A stretch of DNA of 64,000 nt from Novosphingobium sp. Chol11 (lineage in GTDB: Bacteria > Pseudomonadota > Alphaproteobacteria > Sphingomonadales > Sphingomonadaceae). Shown in pieces: positions 15,643 to 25,000 of this stretch. Each line of letters begins with the position of its first letter. Position 1 is the first letter of the stretch. The stretch covers positions 71,487 to 135,486 of the forward strand of contig NZ_OBMU01000002.1 of the NCBI RefSeq assembly GCF_900218065.1, given 5' to 3'. The notes beneath the pieces were generated by a model. The model did no database searches. It was given only the letters and a program-made list of their open reading frames with translations, and had not been told where the DNA came from. A program made the position numbers and the translations under genes.

Positions 15643-18168
15643 GTGACTGACCGCGTGCGTATCGCGATCGTCGGGTCGGGACCGGCGGGCATGAGCGCGG
15701 CCGCGCGCGCGGCGCAGCTGGGCATCCCGCATCTTCTGATCGAAAAGACGGACCATCTGTCCGACACGATCTTCAAATATCAGAAGGGCAAGCATGTGAT
15801 GGCGACGCCCAGCCAGCTCGTGCTGCGTTCCGATTTCGACTTCGACGCTGGCAAGCGGGAAGCGATCCTGGGCCGCTGGAACGAGCAGGCCGCCGCGCAG
15901 GGTATCAACGTCGCCTATAATGCCGAGGTGAAGGCGATCACCGGCACCGGCGATCCGATCCCGGGCAGCGTGCAGAAGATCGTGGAGCGCAAGCGCGACG
16001 GCACGACCGACACGAAGGAAATCCAGCGCCTCGCCCCGCCCTACCGGCTGACGTTGACGGACGGGCGCGAAATCATCGCCGATGCGGTGATCATGGCGAT
16101 CGGCACCCAGGGCAATCCCAATTTGATGCGGGTTCCGGGCGCCGACCTGCCGCATGTGCAATATCAGCTGGACGACCCCGCCGATTATAATGACGAACAT
16201 ATTTTCGTCGTCGGCACCGGGGACGCGGGGATCGAAAACGCCATGGGCCTCGCCGCCGACGAGGCGCAGGGGAATGTCGTCACCATCCTCAACAGGGGAA
16301 CGGAGTTTGCCAGCGCGAAGCCCGCCAACGTCAAGGCGCTGATGGCGGCCGCCGAAGCCGGACGCCTTTCGATCATGACGGAATCGACCACGGCGAAGAT
16401 CGAGCCCGGCTTCATCACGCTCGACAGCCGCGACGGCGAAGTGAAGGTGCCATGCGACCGCATCATCGCCCGCATGGGCTCCGCCCCGCCGCGCGCGTTC
16501 GTGGAAAGCTGCGGCGTCGAATTTGCCAGCAGCGACCGCTTGGCTTTTCCCAAACTCTCGCCGGTGTTCGAAAGCACCGCGCCCGGCATCTTCGTCATCG
16601 GCGCGCTGGCGGGCTATCCGCTGATCAAGCACTGCATGAACCAGGGCTATGACGTTGTCGAATATATCAACGGCAATCGTGACCTGAAGCCTGCCGACGA
16701 ACCCATTCTCGCCGCGAAATTCGCCGGGTTGCCGGAAAAGCGCTCGGTCGCGGAATGGCTGGAGTTTCTGCGCACCAACGTGTCCATCCTCGAAGGCTTG
16801 TCGCCGCTGCAGATGCGCGAATTCATGCTGGACAGCGAAGTCCGCGCCTACCGCGCTGGCGAGGTGATCTTCGAAAAGCATGACCCCGGCTCATCGCTTT
16901 TCGGCATCGCGGGGGGTCAGGCGCTGGTGGAGGTCGCTCCCGGAACCAATGTACCGATCGAGGCGGGCAGCATCTTTGGCGAGGTCGGCCTCATCTCCGG
17001 CCGCCGCCGCGGTTCCACCTTGCGCGCAGGCACGGACTCGATCATGGTGGAGGTGTCACGGACGGCGGCGCTGAAGCTCATGTCGTCCAACCCGCCCGCC
17101 AAGCGCGCCATCACCCGCATCTCGACCGAGCGGCAGCTGCTCCAGATGTTCGGTGCTGGCCTGACGCCCGCCGATCTCGCCGACGTGCTCGACACGGCCG
17201 AAATCCAGACGGTGAAGGCGGGCGAGGCGATCCTAACCGAAGGCGATCTCGGCAACGACATCTATGTGATCCGCGTCGGCTCCATGATCGTGGAGAAGAA
17301 GATCGGCGGCAGACAAGTCTTCCTCTCCTACCTTCCCGCTGGGTCCTATGTCGGCGAAATGGCGCTGATCGCGGGCGGGCCCCGCACCGCCACGGTCAAG
17401 GCCACGGTCAAGTCCGAAGTCATCAAGCTGAACGGCGACGCCTTTGCCCGGCTGATGGCCGCCAAGCCTGCCTTGCTGGAGCGAGCCCGCAAGGACATGG
17501 CTGCGCGGCAGGACGTCAACGCCTTCATCGAAAGCCGCAAGGACAGCTTCTCCACTGTCGTCGACATGTATTCGGAGACGGCAAAATTCCTGGTCGACAA
17601 CGGCATCGGCGAAGCCACCGACGTGCTTTTGATCGACGAGCATCTGTGCGTGGGCTGCGACAATTGCGAAAAGGCGTGCGCGGACAGTCATGAGGGCCTG
17701 TCCCGCCTCGACCGGGAAGCCGGGCGCACCTACGCCCATCTCCATGTGCCGACCAGCTGTCGCCATTGCGAGCATCCGCATTGCATGGCCGATTGCCCGC
17801 CCAACGCCATCCATCGCGGCCCGGATGGGGAGGTCTTCATCGACGAGACCTGCATCGGCTGCGGCAATTGCCAGCGCAACTGCCCCTATGGCGTGATCCG
17901 CATGGACAGCGTGCCGCCCAAGAAGCCGGGCCTGCTCAGCTGGATGTTCTTCGGCGCAGGGCCCGGCCCGGGCGAGCCGTCGAAGAAATGGCGCTACAAG
18001 AACGCCGAACCGGGCGTCGAAAAGCCGAAAAAAGCCATCAAATGCGACATGTGCTCCGGCATTGACGGCGGTCCCGCCTGCGTCCGCGCCTGTCCCACTG
18101 GCGCTGCCATTCGCGTATCGCCTGAGGACTTCCTCACCGTTGCCCGGCTTGATGGGCAAGCGAACTGA
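15643..18168 (+). CDS. Fusion of flavoprotein reductase, two cNMP-binding domains and four [4Fe-4S] motifs
   Basis: 841 residues with a GTG start behind GAGGGGGG. Residues 1-345 are a two-dinucleotide-binding flavoprotein: FAD site GSGPAG (11-16) and NAD(P) site GTGDAG (191-196), with no CxxC thioredoxin-reductase disulfide. CNB1 (~390-480) has FGEVGLISGRRRGSTL, a somewhat worn phosphate-binding cassette. CNB2 (~505-605) has GEMALIAGGPRTATV, with the Glu and Arg that bind cyclic phosphate. Residues 665-825 carry four four-cysteine motifs of the DmsB/NrfC type (CVGCDNC, CRHC..HC, CIGCGNC, CDMC..AC). It should move electrons between NAD(P)H and a membrane partner under cyclic-nucleotide control. 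The stop overlaps the start of the cytochrome b-like gene. No signal peptide, so cytoplasmic. Confidence 0.9.
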   Translation: MTDRVRIAIVGSGPAGMSAAARAAQLGIPHLLIEKTDHLSDTIFKYQKGKHVMATPSQLVLRSDFDFDAGKREAILGRWNEQAAAQGINVAYNAEVKAITGTGDPIPGSVQKIVERKRDGTTDTKEIQRLAPPYRLTLTDGREIIADAVIMAIGTQGNPNLMRVPGADLPHVQYQLDDPADYNDEHIFVVGTGDAGIENAMGLAADEAQGNVVTILNRGTEFASAKPANVKALMAAAEAGRLSIMTESTTAKIEPGFITLDSRDGEVKVPCDRIIARMGSAPPRAFVESCGVEFASSDRLAFPKLSPVFESTAPGIFVIGALAGYPLIKHCMNQGYDVVEYINGNRDLKPADEPILAAKFAGLPEKRSVAEWLEFLRTNVSILEGLSPLQMREFMLDSEVRAYRAGEVIFEKHDPGSSLFGIAGGQALVEVAPGTNVPIEAGSIFGEVGLISGRRRGSTLRAGTDSIMVEVSRTAALKLMSSNPPAKRAITRISTERQLLQMFGAGLTPADLADVLDTAEIQTVKAGEAILTEGDLGNDIYVIRVGSMIVEKKIGGRQVFLSYLPAGSYVGEMALIAGGPRTATVKATVKSEVIKLNGDAFARLMAAKPALLERARKDMAARQDVNAFIESRKDSFSTVVDMYSETAKFLVDNGIGEATDVLLIDEHLCVGCDNCEKACADSHEGLSRLDREAGRTYAHLHVPTSCRHCEHPHCMADCPPNAIHRGPDGEVFIDETCIGCGNCQRNCPYGVIRMDSVPPKKPGLLSWMFFGAGPGPGEPSKKWRYKNAEPGVEKPKKAIKCDMCSGIDGGPACVRACPTGAAIRVSPEDFLTVARLDGQAN

Positions 18169-19043
18169 TGGCCACTCGCGCGCCCTCCCCTCGCCGCGCC
18201 AAGGGCGAAACCCTGCATGACGGCTTCCTGCGTCACGCCAATTTTCGTTGGCTGAAGATCGCTGGCCTTCTCTGCCTGCTGGTCATCGCCAGCTATCTGA
18301 TGATCGACATCACGCCGCGTCATAATGGCGGCAGTTGGTACGGCTACATGCTGGGGACGATCGGCGTCGGCCTGATCCTGTGGCTGACGCTGCTCGGCCT
18401 GCGCAAGAGGGCCATGACACGCGGCCGCTGGTCGCTCAAGGCTTGGACCAGCGCGCATGTCTATCTGGGTTTGAGCCTGATCGTCATCGGCACGCTGCAC
18501 ACGGGCTTTCAGCTGGGCTGGAACGTCCATACGCTGGCCTATGTCCTGATGATGCTGGTGATCCTGTCGGGCCTGTTCGGCATCATCGTCTATGCGACGC
18601 TCCCCACCGCGCTCAGTAACAACCGCGCGGAAATGACGCAGGTGCAGATGCTCGAAGCGATCCGCGCCATCGACCGGCAGCTGCACGATGCCGCGCAACC
18701 GCTGCCCCAGGCCCATGCCAGTCTGGTCCGCCTGTCGCTGGATGACGATCCGTTCGGCGGCAGCCTGATCGCGCGGCTTTCCGGCCGCTACCCGCGCTGC
18801 GCTACTGCCGCCGCGCAGGCGGCATTGCGCCATTGGACCGGAGATCATCCGGATACCGGCGAGGAGCCTTTGGAAAGGATCGACGCCCTGCTCGAACGCA
18901 AGCAAGCGATGCTCGCGCGTCTCCGCCGACACCTACGGCTGAAGGCGCTGCTGGAGGTCTGGCTCTATGTCCATGTCCCGGCGACCTTCGCTCTGCTCGC
19001 CGCGCTGACCGCGCATATCGTCAGCGTCTTCTTCTACTGGTGA
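18168..19043 (+). CDS. Cytochrome b-like membrane protein with two His pairs
   Basis: 291 residues with five predicted membrane segments (about 28-46, 57-79, 93-115, 121-145 and 260-290). Helix 3 carries His97 and His111 and helix 5 carries His269 and His283. Both pairs are 14 apart, the spacing used to hold two stacked b hemes across a membrane. A cytoplasmic loop of about 110 residues joins helices 4 and 5. It directly follows the iron-sulfur flavoprotein (overlapping codons) and precedes a membrane-anchored decaheme cytochrome, so it would carry electrons across the inner membrane between them. Similarity to a named family is not evident; the heme assignment is inferred from His spacing. 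Confidence 0.75.
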   Translation: MATRAPSPRRAKGETLHDGFLRHANFRWLKIAGLLCLLVIASYLMIDITPRHNGGSWYGYMLGTIGVGLILWLTLLGLRKRAMTRGRWSLKAWTSAHVYLGLSLIVIGTLHTGFQLGWNVHTLAYVLMMLVILSGLFGIIVYATLPTALSNNRAEMTQVQMLEAIRAIDRQLHDAAQPLPQAHASLVRLSLDDDPFGGSLIARLSGRYPRCATAAAQAALRHWTGDHPDTGEEPLERIDALLERKQAMLARLRRHLRLKALLEVWLYVHVPATFALLAALTAHIVSVFFYW

Positions 19044-19051
19044 GCGCGCAG

Positions 19052-20851
19052 ATGAGCTTCACAGTCCGCCAGATCAGCCTGACCGCAGACGCGCGCGAGA
19101 TCGTCCGCAGCGCGACGCTTGACAAGCCGCAGCTGGTGCTCGGCCGCGCATCGACCGGCGACATCCACCTGCCCGACCTGGCGCTGGAGCCCGATCACGC
19201 GCGCATCGAACAATTGGACGCCCGCACGATCCGAGTGCGCGCAACCGGCACGCTCGGCTTCGAGATAGAGGGCCGCACTACCCGCAGCGCCGACATCGAC
19301 GTCAGCAAAGGCGCGGAATTGCGCTTCGGCGGGCATCGCATCACTGTGTCGCAGGAAGATGGCGCAACCGTCCTCACCATCCGCCGCGTCGATGCCGTTT
19401 CGGAAGCCTCAGAGGAAAAGGAGGAGGCTCGCGTCTTCTCCCTCGCGCGGCTTGCCCCGCCGAAGCGGCTGACCGCATGGGGCCTCGTCCTCGCCATCCT
19501 GATCGGCTTCCTTGCCGTTCCGATCTACAGCTATGCCACCCGCCCGGCCGACGACATGCGCAACATCTACAGCGTGAAGGGCGACAATATTAAGGGGGAT
19601 GGGGCCTGGTCCTCCGGACCCTTGAGCCAGGCGCACCACGCGCTGGAAGGCAAATGCGAGACCTGCCATCAAAAGGCGTTCGTTTCCGTCCGGGATTCCG
19701 CCTGTCAGACATGCCACACATCGGTGCATGACCATGCTCCGGCCGCCCGCATCGCCATGGCGCGCACGGAGCCCGGCATCGGCGGCAAGTTTCTGAACCT
19801 CGTCGCCTCGACCTTCGGCAAACCCCCGGAGGGTGCCTGCGTCGATTGTCACCGCGAGCATGAAGGCGCTGGCCCCATGCAGCCGACGCCCCAGGCTTTC
19901 TGCACCGATTGCCATGGCAGTCTGAAGGATCGGCTGAAGGACACGAAGCTCGCCGATGCAGGGGATTTCGGGACCGCACATCCGCAATTCACGGCGCTGG
20001 TCCATTATAATCCCGGCAAGAAGCCGAGCTTCACCCAAGCCTCACTCGACGCCAAACCGATGGACGATAGCGGCCTCAAATTTCCGCACGACATTCACCT
20101 GTCGCAGACCGGCGGCGTCGCTCGCATGGCGCGCATGGTGGGCGGCTATGGCGACGCGCTCGCCTGCAAGGATTGCCATCGCCCAACGGCAGACGGCGTG
20201 CGATTCCTGCCGGTGGACATGGAGCGCGATTGCCAATCCTGCCACAGCCTTGCCTTCGAAAAGATCGGGGGCACGGTGCGGACTCTGCGCCATGGGCAGC
20301 CCGATCAGGTGATCGCGGATCTGCGCGCCTATTACCGCTCGACCGCGCCCACCCAGCCGATCGGCTTGAGCGGCATGGCTCGCCGCCGTCCCGGCGACTA
20401 TGCACAGGGCCGTGTGTATCACGCCTATTTCGGCGCTCAGGCGGCGCGCCCTTCCCGCGCGGACGACGCGATCCGCGCCGTCTTTTCAAAGGGCGGCGCC
20501 TGCTATGACTGCCATATCGTCACCCCGCCCGGCGCGAACGGCAGTGCCAGCTGGAGCGTCACGCCGATCAACCAGCCGATGCGCTACATGATGAACGGCT
20601 GGTTCGATCATAAGGCCCACAGCACCGAGACCTGCGAAAGCTGCCACGCCGCGGCGAAGAGTCACGACGCGCGCCAGCTGCTTCTGCCGGGCATCGACAG
20701 TTGCCGCACCTGCCATGGCGGGGAAAAGTCGAAAGCGCCCGTGCCATCGAGCTGCGCCATGTGCCACAGCTATCATGTCGGCGATGGCGCGCCATGGACG
20801 CCTGTCCGGACCACAATCAAGGAAGATCGGGCCAAGAGGGAGAAGGACTAG
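19052..20851 (+). CDS. Membrane-anchored decaheme cytochrome c with cytoplasmic FHA domain
   Basis: 599 residues from the ATG at 19052; a GTG at 19040 that overlaps the previous stop is an alternative. Residues ~28-100 are an FHA-like domain (LVLGRASTGDIHL, then DHARIEQ). One membrane helix at ~141-160 puts the rest in the periplasm. That part contains ten CxxCH heme sites: CETCH, CQTCH, CVDCH, CTDCH, CKDCH, CQSCH, CYDCH, CESCH, CRTCH and CAMCH, in a cytochrome c3/NapC-like low-complexity background. FHA domains bind phosphothreonine proteins, so a cytoplasmic phospho-signal could recruit or gate this periplasmic electron carrier. It follows the cytochrome b-like gene, the obvious electron partner. 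Confidence 0.9.
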   Translation: MSFTVRQISLTADAREIVRSATLDKPQLVLGRASTGDIHLPDLALEPDHARIEQLDARTIRVRATGTLGFEIEGRTTRSADIDVSKGAELRFGGHRITVSQEDGATVLTIRRVDAVSEASEEKEEARVFSLARLAPPKRLTAWGLVLAILIGFLAVPIYSYATRPADDMRNIYSVKGDNIKGDGAWSSGPLSQAHHALEGKCETCHQKAFVSVRDSACQTCHTSVHDHAPAARIAMARTEPGIGGKFLNLVASTFGKPPEGACVDCHREHEGAGPMQPTPQAFCTDCHGSLKDRLKDTKLADAGDFGTAHPQFTALVHYNPGKKPSFTQASLDAKPMDDSGLKFPHDIHLSQTGGVARMARMVGGYGDALACKDCHRPTADGVRFLPVDMERDCQSCHSLAFEKIGGTVRTLRHGQPDQVIADLRAYYRSTAPTQPIGLSGMARRRPGDYAQGRVYHAYFGAQAARPSRADDAIRAVFSKGGACYDCHIVTPPGANGSASWSVTPINQPMRYMMNGWFDHKAHSTETCESCHAAAKSHDARQLLLPGIDSCRTCHGGEKSKAPVPSSCAMCHSYHVGDGAPWTPVRTTIKEDRAKREKD

Positions 20852-20853
20852 CC

Positions 20854-21702
20854 ATGCTGATCGCGCAGGTTACCGACATCCATCTGGGTTTCGACCGCGA
20901 CAATCCGGGCGAATTCAATCGCCAGCGGCTTGACCAGGTGCTTCGTGCGCTCATCGACGGCCCCAACCGCCCCGATCTGCTGCTCGCCACCGGCGACCTT
21001 ACCGAATATGGCGATGCCGACAGCTATCGCCGCCTGGCGGAAGCGTTCAGTCAGTGCCCCTTCCCCGTGTGGCCGGCGATGGGCAATCATGACGACCGCG
21101 CCAATTTCGCCCGGCATTTCCCCAAGATCCCGCAGGACGAAGGCTTCGTCCATTTTGTGGTGGCAAGCGAGGGCCGCCGCATCATCATTCTCGACACGCT
21201 CGAACCCGGCCGCCATGGTGGCGCTTTCTGCGAAGTCCGCGCCGCCTGGCTGGCCGCCCGGCTCGACGAAGACGCACACACCCCCACCCTGATCGTCATG
21301 CACCACCCGCCGATTGAGGCAGGCATCGATTGGATGAACACCCATCCCGACGAGCCATGGGTGCAGCGCTTCGCCGCAACGATCGCGGGCCGCCCCAACA
21401 TCGCCGCCATCCTCTGCGGGCATCTCCACCGCACCATTGCCGCGCCGTGGCAGGGCACGACCGTCGCCATCTGCTCCTCGACCGCGCCGCAACTCGCGCT
21501 GGACCTGCGCCCCATGGACACCGGGCAGCCTGATGATCGCCCCATGATCGTCGCCGATGCTCCCGCCTACGCCCTACATCGATGGACGGAAGCGGGCTTC
21601 GTCACCCATTTCGAAACGGCTGGCGAACGCGCGACGCTGGCGAAGTTTGATGAAAAGATGCAGCCGCTAGTGCGGATCCTGATGGATGAGCGGCCCGCTT
21701 AA
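20854..21702 (+). CDS. CpdA-like 3',5'-cyclic nucleotide phosphodiesterase
   Basis: 282 residues. The class III cyclic-nucleotide phosphodiesterase (CpdA/Icc) motifs are all visible: TDIHLG (Asp8, His10), TGDLTE, GNHDD, MHHPP and GHLHR. No signal peptide, so cytoplasmic. It begins 2 nt after the stop of the FHA-decaheme gene, with AGGGAGAAGG upstream, and ends the operon. CpdA enzymes hydrolyse cAMP. Its place in an operon headed by a protein with two cNMP-binding domains, with an adenylate cyclase in the facing operon, makes cAMP the most likely substrate. Other metallophosphoesterase substrates cannot be excluded. Confidence 0.82.
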   Translation: MLIAQVTDIHLGFDRDNPGEFNRQRLDQVLRALIDGPNRPDLLLATGDLTEYGDADSYRRLAEAFSQCPFPVWPAMGNHDDRANFARHFPKIPQDEGFVHFVVASEGRRIIILDTLEPGRHGGAFCEVRAAWLAARLDEDAHTPTLIVMHHPPIEAGIDWMNTHPDEPWVQRFAATIAGRPNIAAILCGHLHRTIAAPWQGTTVAICSSTAPQLALDLRPMDTGQPDDRPMIVADAPAYALHRWTEAGFVTHFETAGERATLAKFDEKMQPLVRILMDERPA

Positions 21703-21710
21703 GGCGGGGC

Positions 21711-22016
21711 TTATCCCTTCTTCTTGTCGATCAGCACCGCCTGCTGCCATTTACCGGGCGCCTTGTCGGTCCGATGGACGCAGCCCGCCCAGCAACAGGG
21801 CCGCTTCTTGCCCTCCAGCAATTCCTCGCGCGTCCGATAAATACGCCGCGCGCGCGTCTTCGCCTGTTTGGCGTCTTCGATCCAGCAGATGAACTCGTTG
21901 CGGCCCAGCGGCGTCAGCGCCTGCCACAATGCCAGCACCCCCGGCTCCGCCCGTAACGCCGCCTGCAAATCTTCACCTGCTTCATGCACAGTGCCGTGGA
22001 AAAAGGCGTCGGTCAT
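21711..22016 (-). CDS. OmdA/YdeI-type bacteriocin-protection-like protein
   Basis: 101 residues. The core LGRNEFICWIEDAKQAKTRA, followed by RRIYRT.EEL.EGK.RPC, is typical of the YdeI/OmpD-associated (OmdA) family, whose members are linked to antimicrobial-peptide or bacteriocin protection. It is cytoplasmic. It lies on the - strand between the convergent ends of the two large operons, 47 nt beyond the start-proximal side's next gene, and may be read through from the decaheme gene. It has no obvious link to electron transfer. Confidence 0.75.
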   Translation of the reverse strand: MTDAFFHGTVHEAGEDLQAALRAEPGVLALWQALTPLGRNEFICWIEDAKQAKTRARRIYRTREELLEGKKRPCCWAGCVHRTDKAPGKWQQAVLIDKKKG

Positions 22017-22063
22017 GAAATGCTCCGTGGAACTGTCTTACCAAGATCAGCGGAAAACGCCCC

Positions 22064-25000
22064 TCACCGCAACAATGGCGGCCGCCACGCCTTCATATCG
22101 ACATCGTCGCTGACCTTGTAGGGTATGCCCTTCGAGGTCAGGAACAGCCGTTCCATTTCGCTGCGGGTGAAAGGCCGCGAGCCCAGCCGCCCAAACACCG
22201 CGATCTGCCCGCCGGTTTCGTCTACCGCACGGTCGCGGTCAAGGCCCTTGGATAGCGCGACGGCGGGCGTTGGCGTCCGTGCCCAGGCGATCAGTTCGGG
22301 CCTGGGCGCGGGGGAGAATCCGTAGAAATTGGGCTGGCTTGCCGGGCTGGTCAGCTGGATCACCTTCATGCCGTTCCGCCCGTCCGCGACATAGGCGAAG
22401 AGGGAGGCGTTGGTGGTAGCGACGATCACATCCTCCACGTCCGTCATCTGCCCGCCGAATGTCTCCTTGGCATAGACGCTCGGCCGGAGCGGATTGGTGA
22501 TGTTGACGATGGCCAGCCCTTCGGCCTTCGCCGCCACATAGGCATAGGTACGCGCCAGATAGATGCGGCGCGCGTCCCTTAGCGGCACGGTGGCAGATGG
22601 CACCGCCACGGGGTCCGTCAGCTTCGTCACGTCGAACAGCTTCAGTCCATCGGCATCCGTCACCCACAGGTAGCGGAACTGAATGGCGCTCGCGCGCGCA
22701 TCCTTCATCGGCCGGACGGCAGCAAGGCGCGGATGCAGCGGATCGGCAAGGTCCACCACCACCAGCCCCGCATCCGCCGTGATATAGGCGATCTGCCCCG
22801 CCAGCTGGATATGCCGCGCCCCGTTCAACACGCCATCAGGGTTCCAGGTGACGGCACGTTTCAGGAAATTGTTGCGGAACTCGCCGTCGGCCATGGTCTC
22901 GATATTGACCATGATCAGCCCTTCGATGCTGTCGGTCACGGCCGCATAGCTATAGATCGGAAGAAACGGCTGTTCCTGGTTGATCTCGCGCAATTCCTTG
23001 GTGCTGCGCAGCGGATTGATCGGCTGGTTCGTGGGCAGCGCCATGCAGGCCGCGTTCTTCGATGCCACGCCCGTATTGTGGCCGAGCTTCGAGAAGGGGC
23101 CGCTGAGGATCGGTTCGGAAAAGCCCTTGTTGGCGATCGATGCGACGTCATAGACGCGGAAGCCGCCCTTGCCCTCCGCAACATACATATATTCGCCGCG
23201 CAATTGCAGGCACCCGACGCGATCGCGCGTGCCCTTCACGACATTGCGGAACTCCTCGACGGCTTGGCTCTCGCCCGAAGCCTTCTTGTCGAAGAACTTG
23301 CCGCGAACCCAATTCTTCAGCTCGCGTCCATTCTGCTCGACATGCAGCTTCCAATAATCGGGATAGGCATATTTCTGAAGATAGCTGCCGATCACCGCCT
23401 GCGGCTCATCCCATTCGGTAACGCGGATCGCTTCGAACCCGCCTTCCAGACCCGTCCAGGCATTGAGGCCGACGAAGTTCACGAAGTTCGTGCCCAGCAA
23501 CAACAGCTGCGACATGATCGCGTTGTTGTCGTCCTTCGCCGACAGGTGGCAGTCGGAACAGGTTTTCGTCTCCGTCTTGCGCACCGTATGGGGGAAATGC
23601 GGGGCGAAGGCCTGGCTTGAAAAGCCGATGCCCGACACGGGCGGCTGCTGGATATAGATGCGTTCGCGGTTGATGTTGGTTGATGAGAGCACCAGCGCGG
23701 ACGTCGACCGCACCGGCGCGGTCTCATTCCCCTTGGTCGTCATATGCTTGCCGAGCTGGAACATCTCGTCGCGCGCGACCTGGGGATTGTAGGTCGCGAA
23801 GTTGCGCGTCTCCTCGCCATCATAATGGTGGAGCGAGGTCTTCCAGTTCGCCTCGATCGGCAAGTGGCAGCCGCCGCAACTGGTGGTCCAGCTCAAGTGA
23901 CAGGTGAAGCAGGCCATGTTGTCATCGCCATGCGCCCGGTCCGCCTTAGCCACGCCCGGGCCGAAGGCGAAGCTGCCATCTTCCGCGCCCGATCGGCTCA
24001 TCAGCTTGGCGCGCGCCGCCTTGGCGTTGAAATGTGGATTGGTGGAATCGACGCTGTCCTTCACCAGCGACACTTCCCATTCCAGGGTAGGATCGACGAT
24101 CGACCGCTGGATCAACTTGCGCCGCCCGCTCGCGTCATAATACCATTCGAACCGGCGCTTGCCGTCCGGATTGCGCAGCAGCGCCAGGTTGGTGCCCTTG
24201 GGCGGCGCGGCCGGTCCGGATGTCAGCAGCGTCGGATAGGCGTCGGCGGTGCCGTGGCAATCCTTGCAGCCGATCTCGATCGCGTTCGCCACTTCGCCAT
24301 AGATGAAGCCGTTGCCATGGCTGTCCTGCGCGAAATGGCAATCGGCGCATTGCAGGCCCTTTTCGGCATGGATGTCCATGAGGTGGACCGACTTGCCGGG
24401 ATTGACGCCGGGCTGAACGAACTTGCCCTCGCCCTTCTTCCGCCACTTCTCCGGATCGTCGTTCGGCACGATCTTTCCGTCGGCGTCGAGCAGATTGCCC
24501 TCCCGATCGCGCTTGAATACGCCGCGAAAATTCCAGCCATGGCCGTGATAGTCGGCGAACTGCGTATCCTTCGCCTTGTCATTGAGGTCATAGACGTTGC
24601 GCAGGAAGTCGAGGTCCGACCATTTGCCGCGCGGGCCCGCGCCTTCGGGATTGCGTTCCAGCGTCTGGTGCGTTTCGGCGGCGGTCGGATATTTCTGCTT
24701 TTCCGGCCACATGAGGCCTGCGTCGGACTCATAGTCCCACATGGTGTAGCCCAGATAGCTGTTCAGGAAGATATTGGGCTGGTGCATGTGGCAATTCATG
24801 CACTGCGCGGTCGGGATGGCGCGGGTGAAGGTGTGGCGGATCGGGTGTCCGCTTTCCTTGACGGCCGCGATGGGGTGGTCGGGCGTCTCTTCGCCGTGCG
24901 CGCCTTTTAGCGCACCGTGTCCGCCCTTTTGATGCCCGGCGTCCTGTGCATGCGCCATTTTGTTTGCGATGGTCGGATCGATGGTCGCCGTCTGCCCGTC

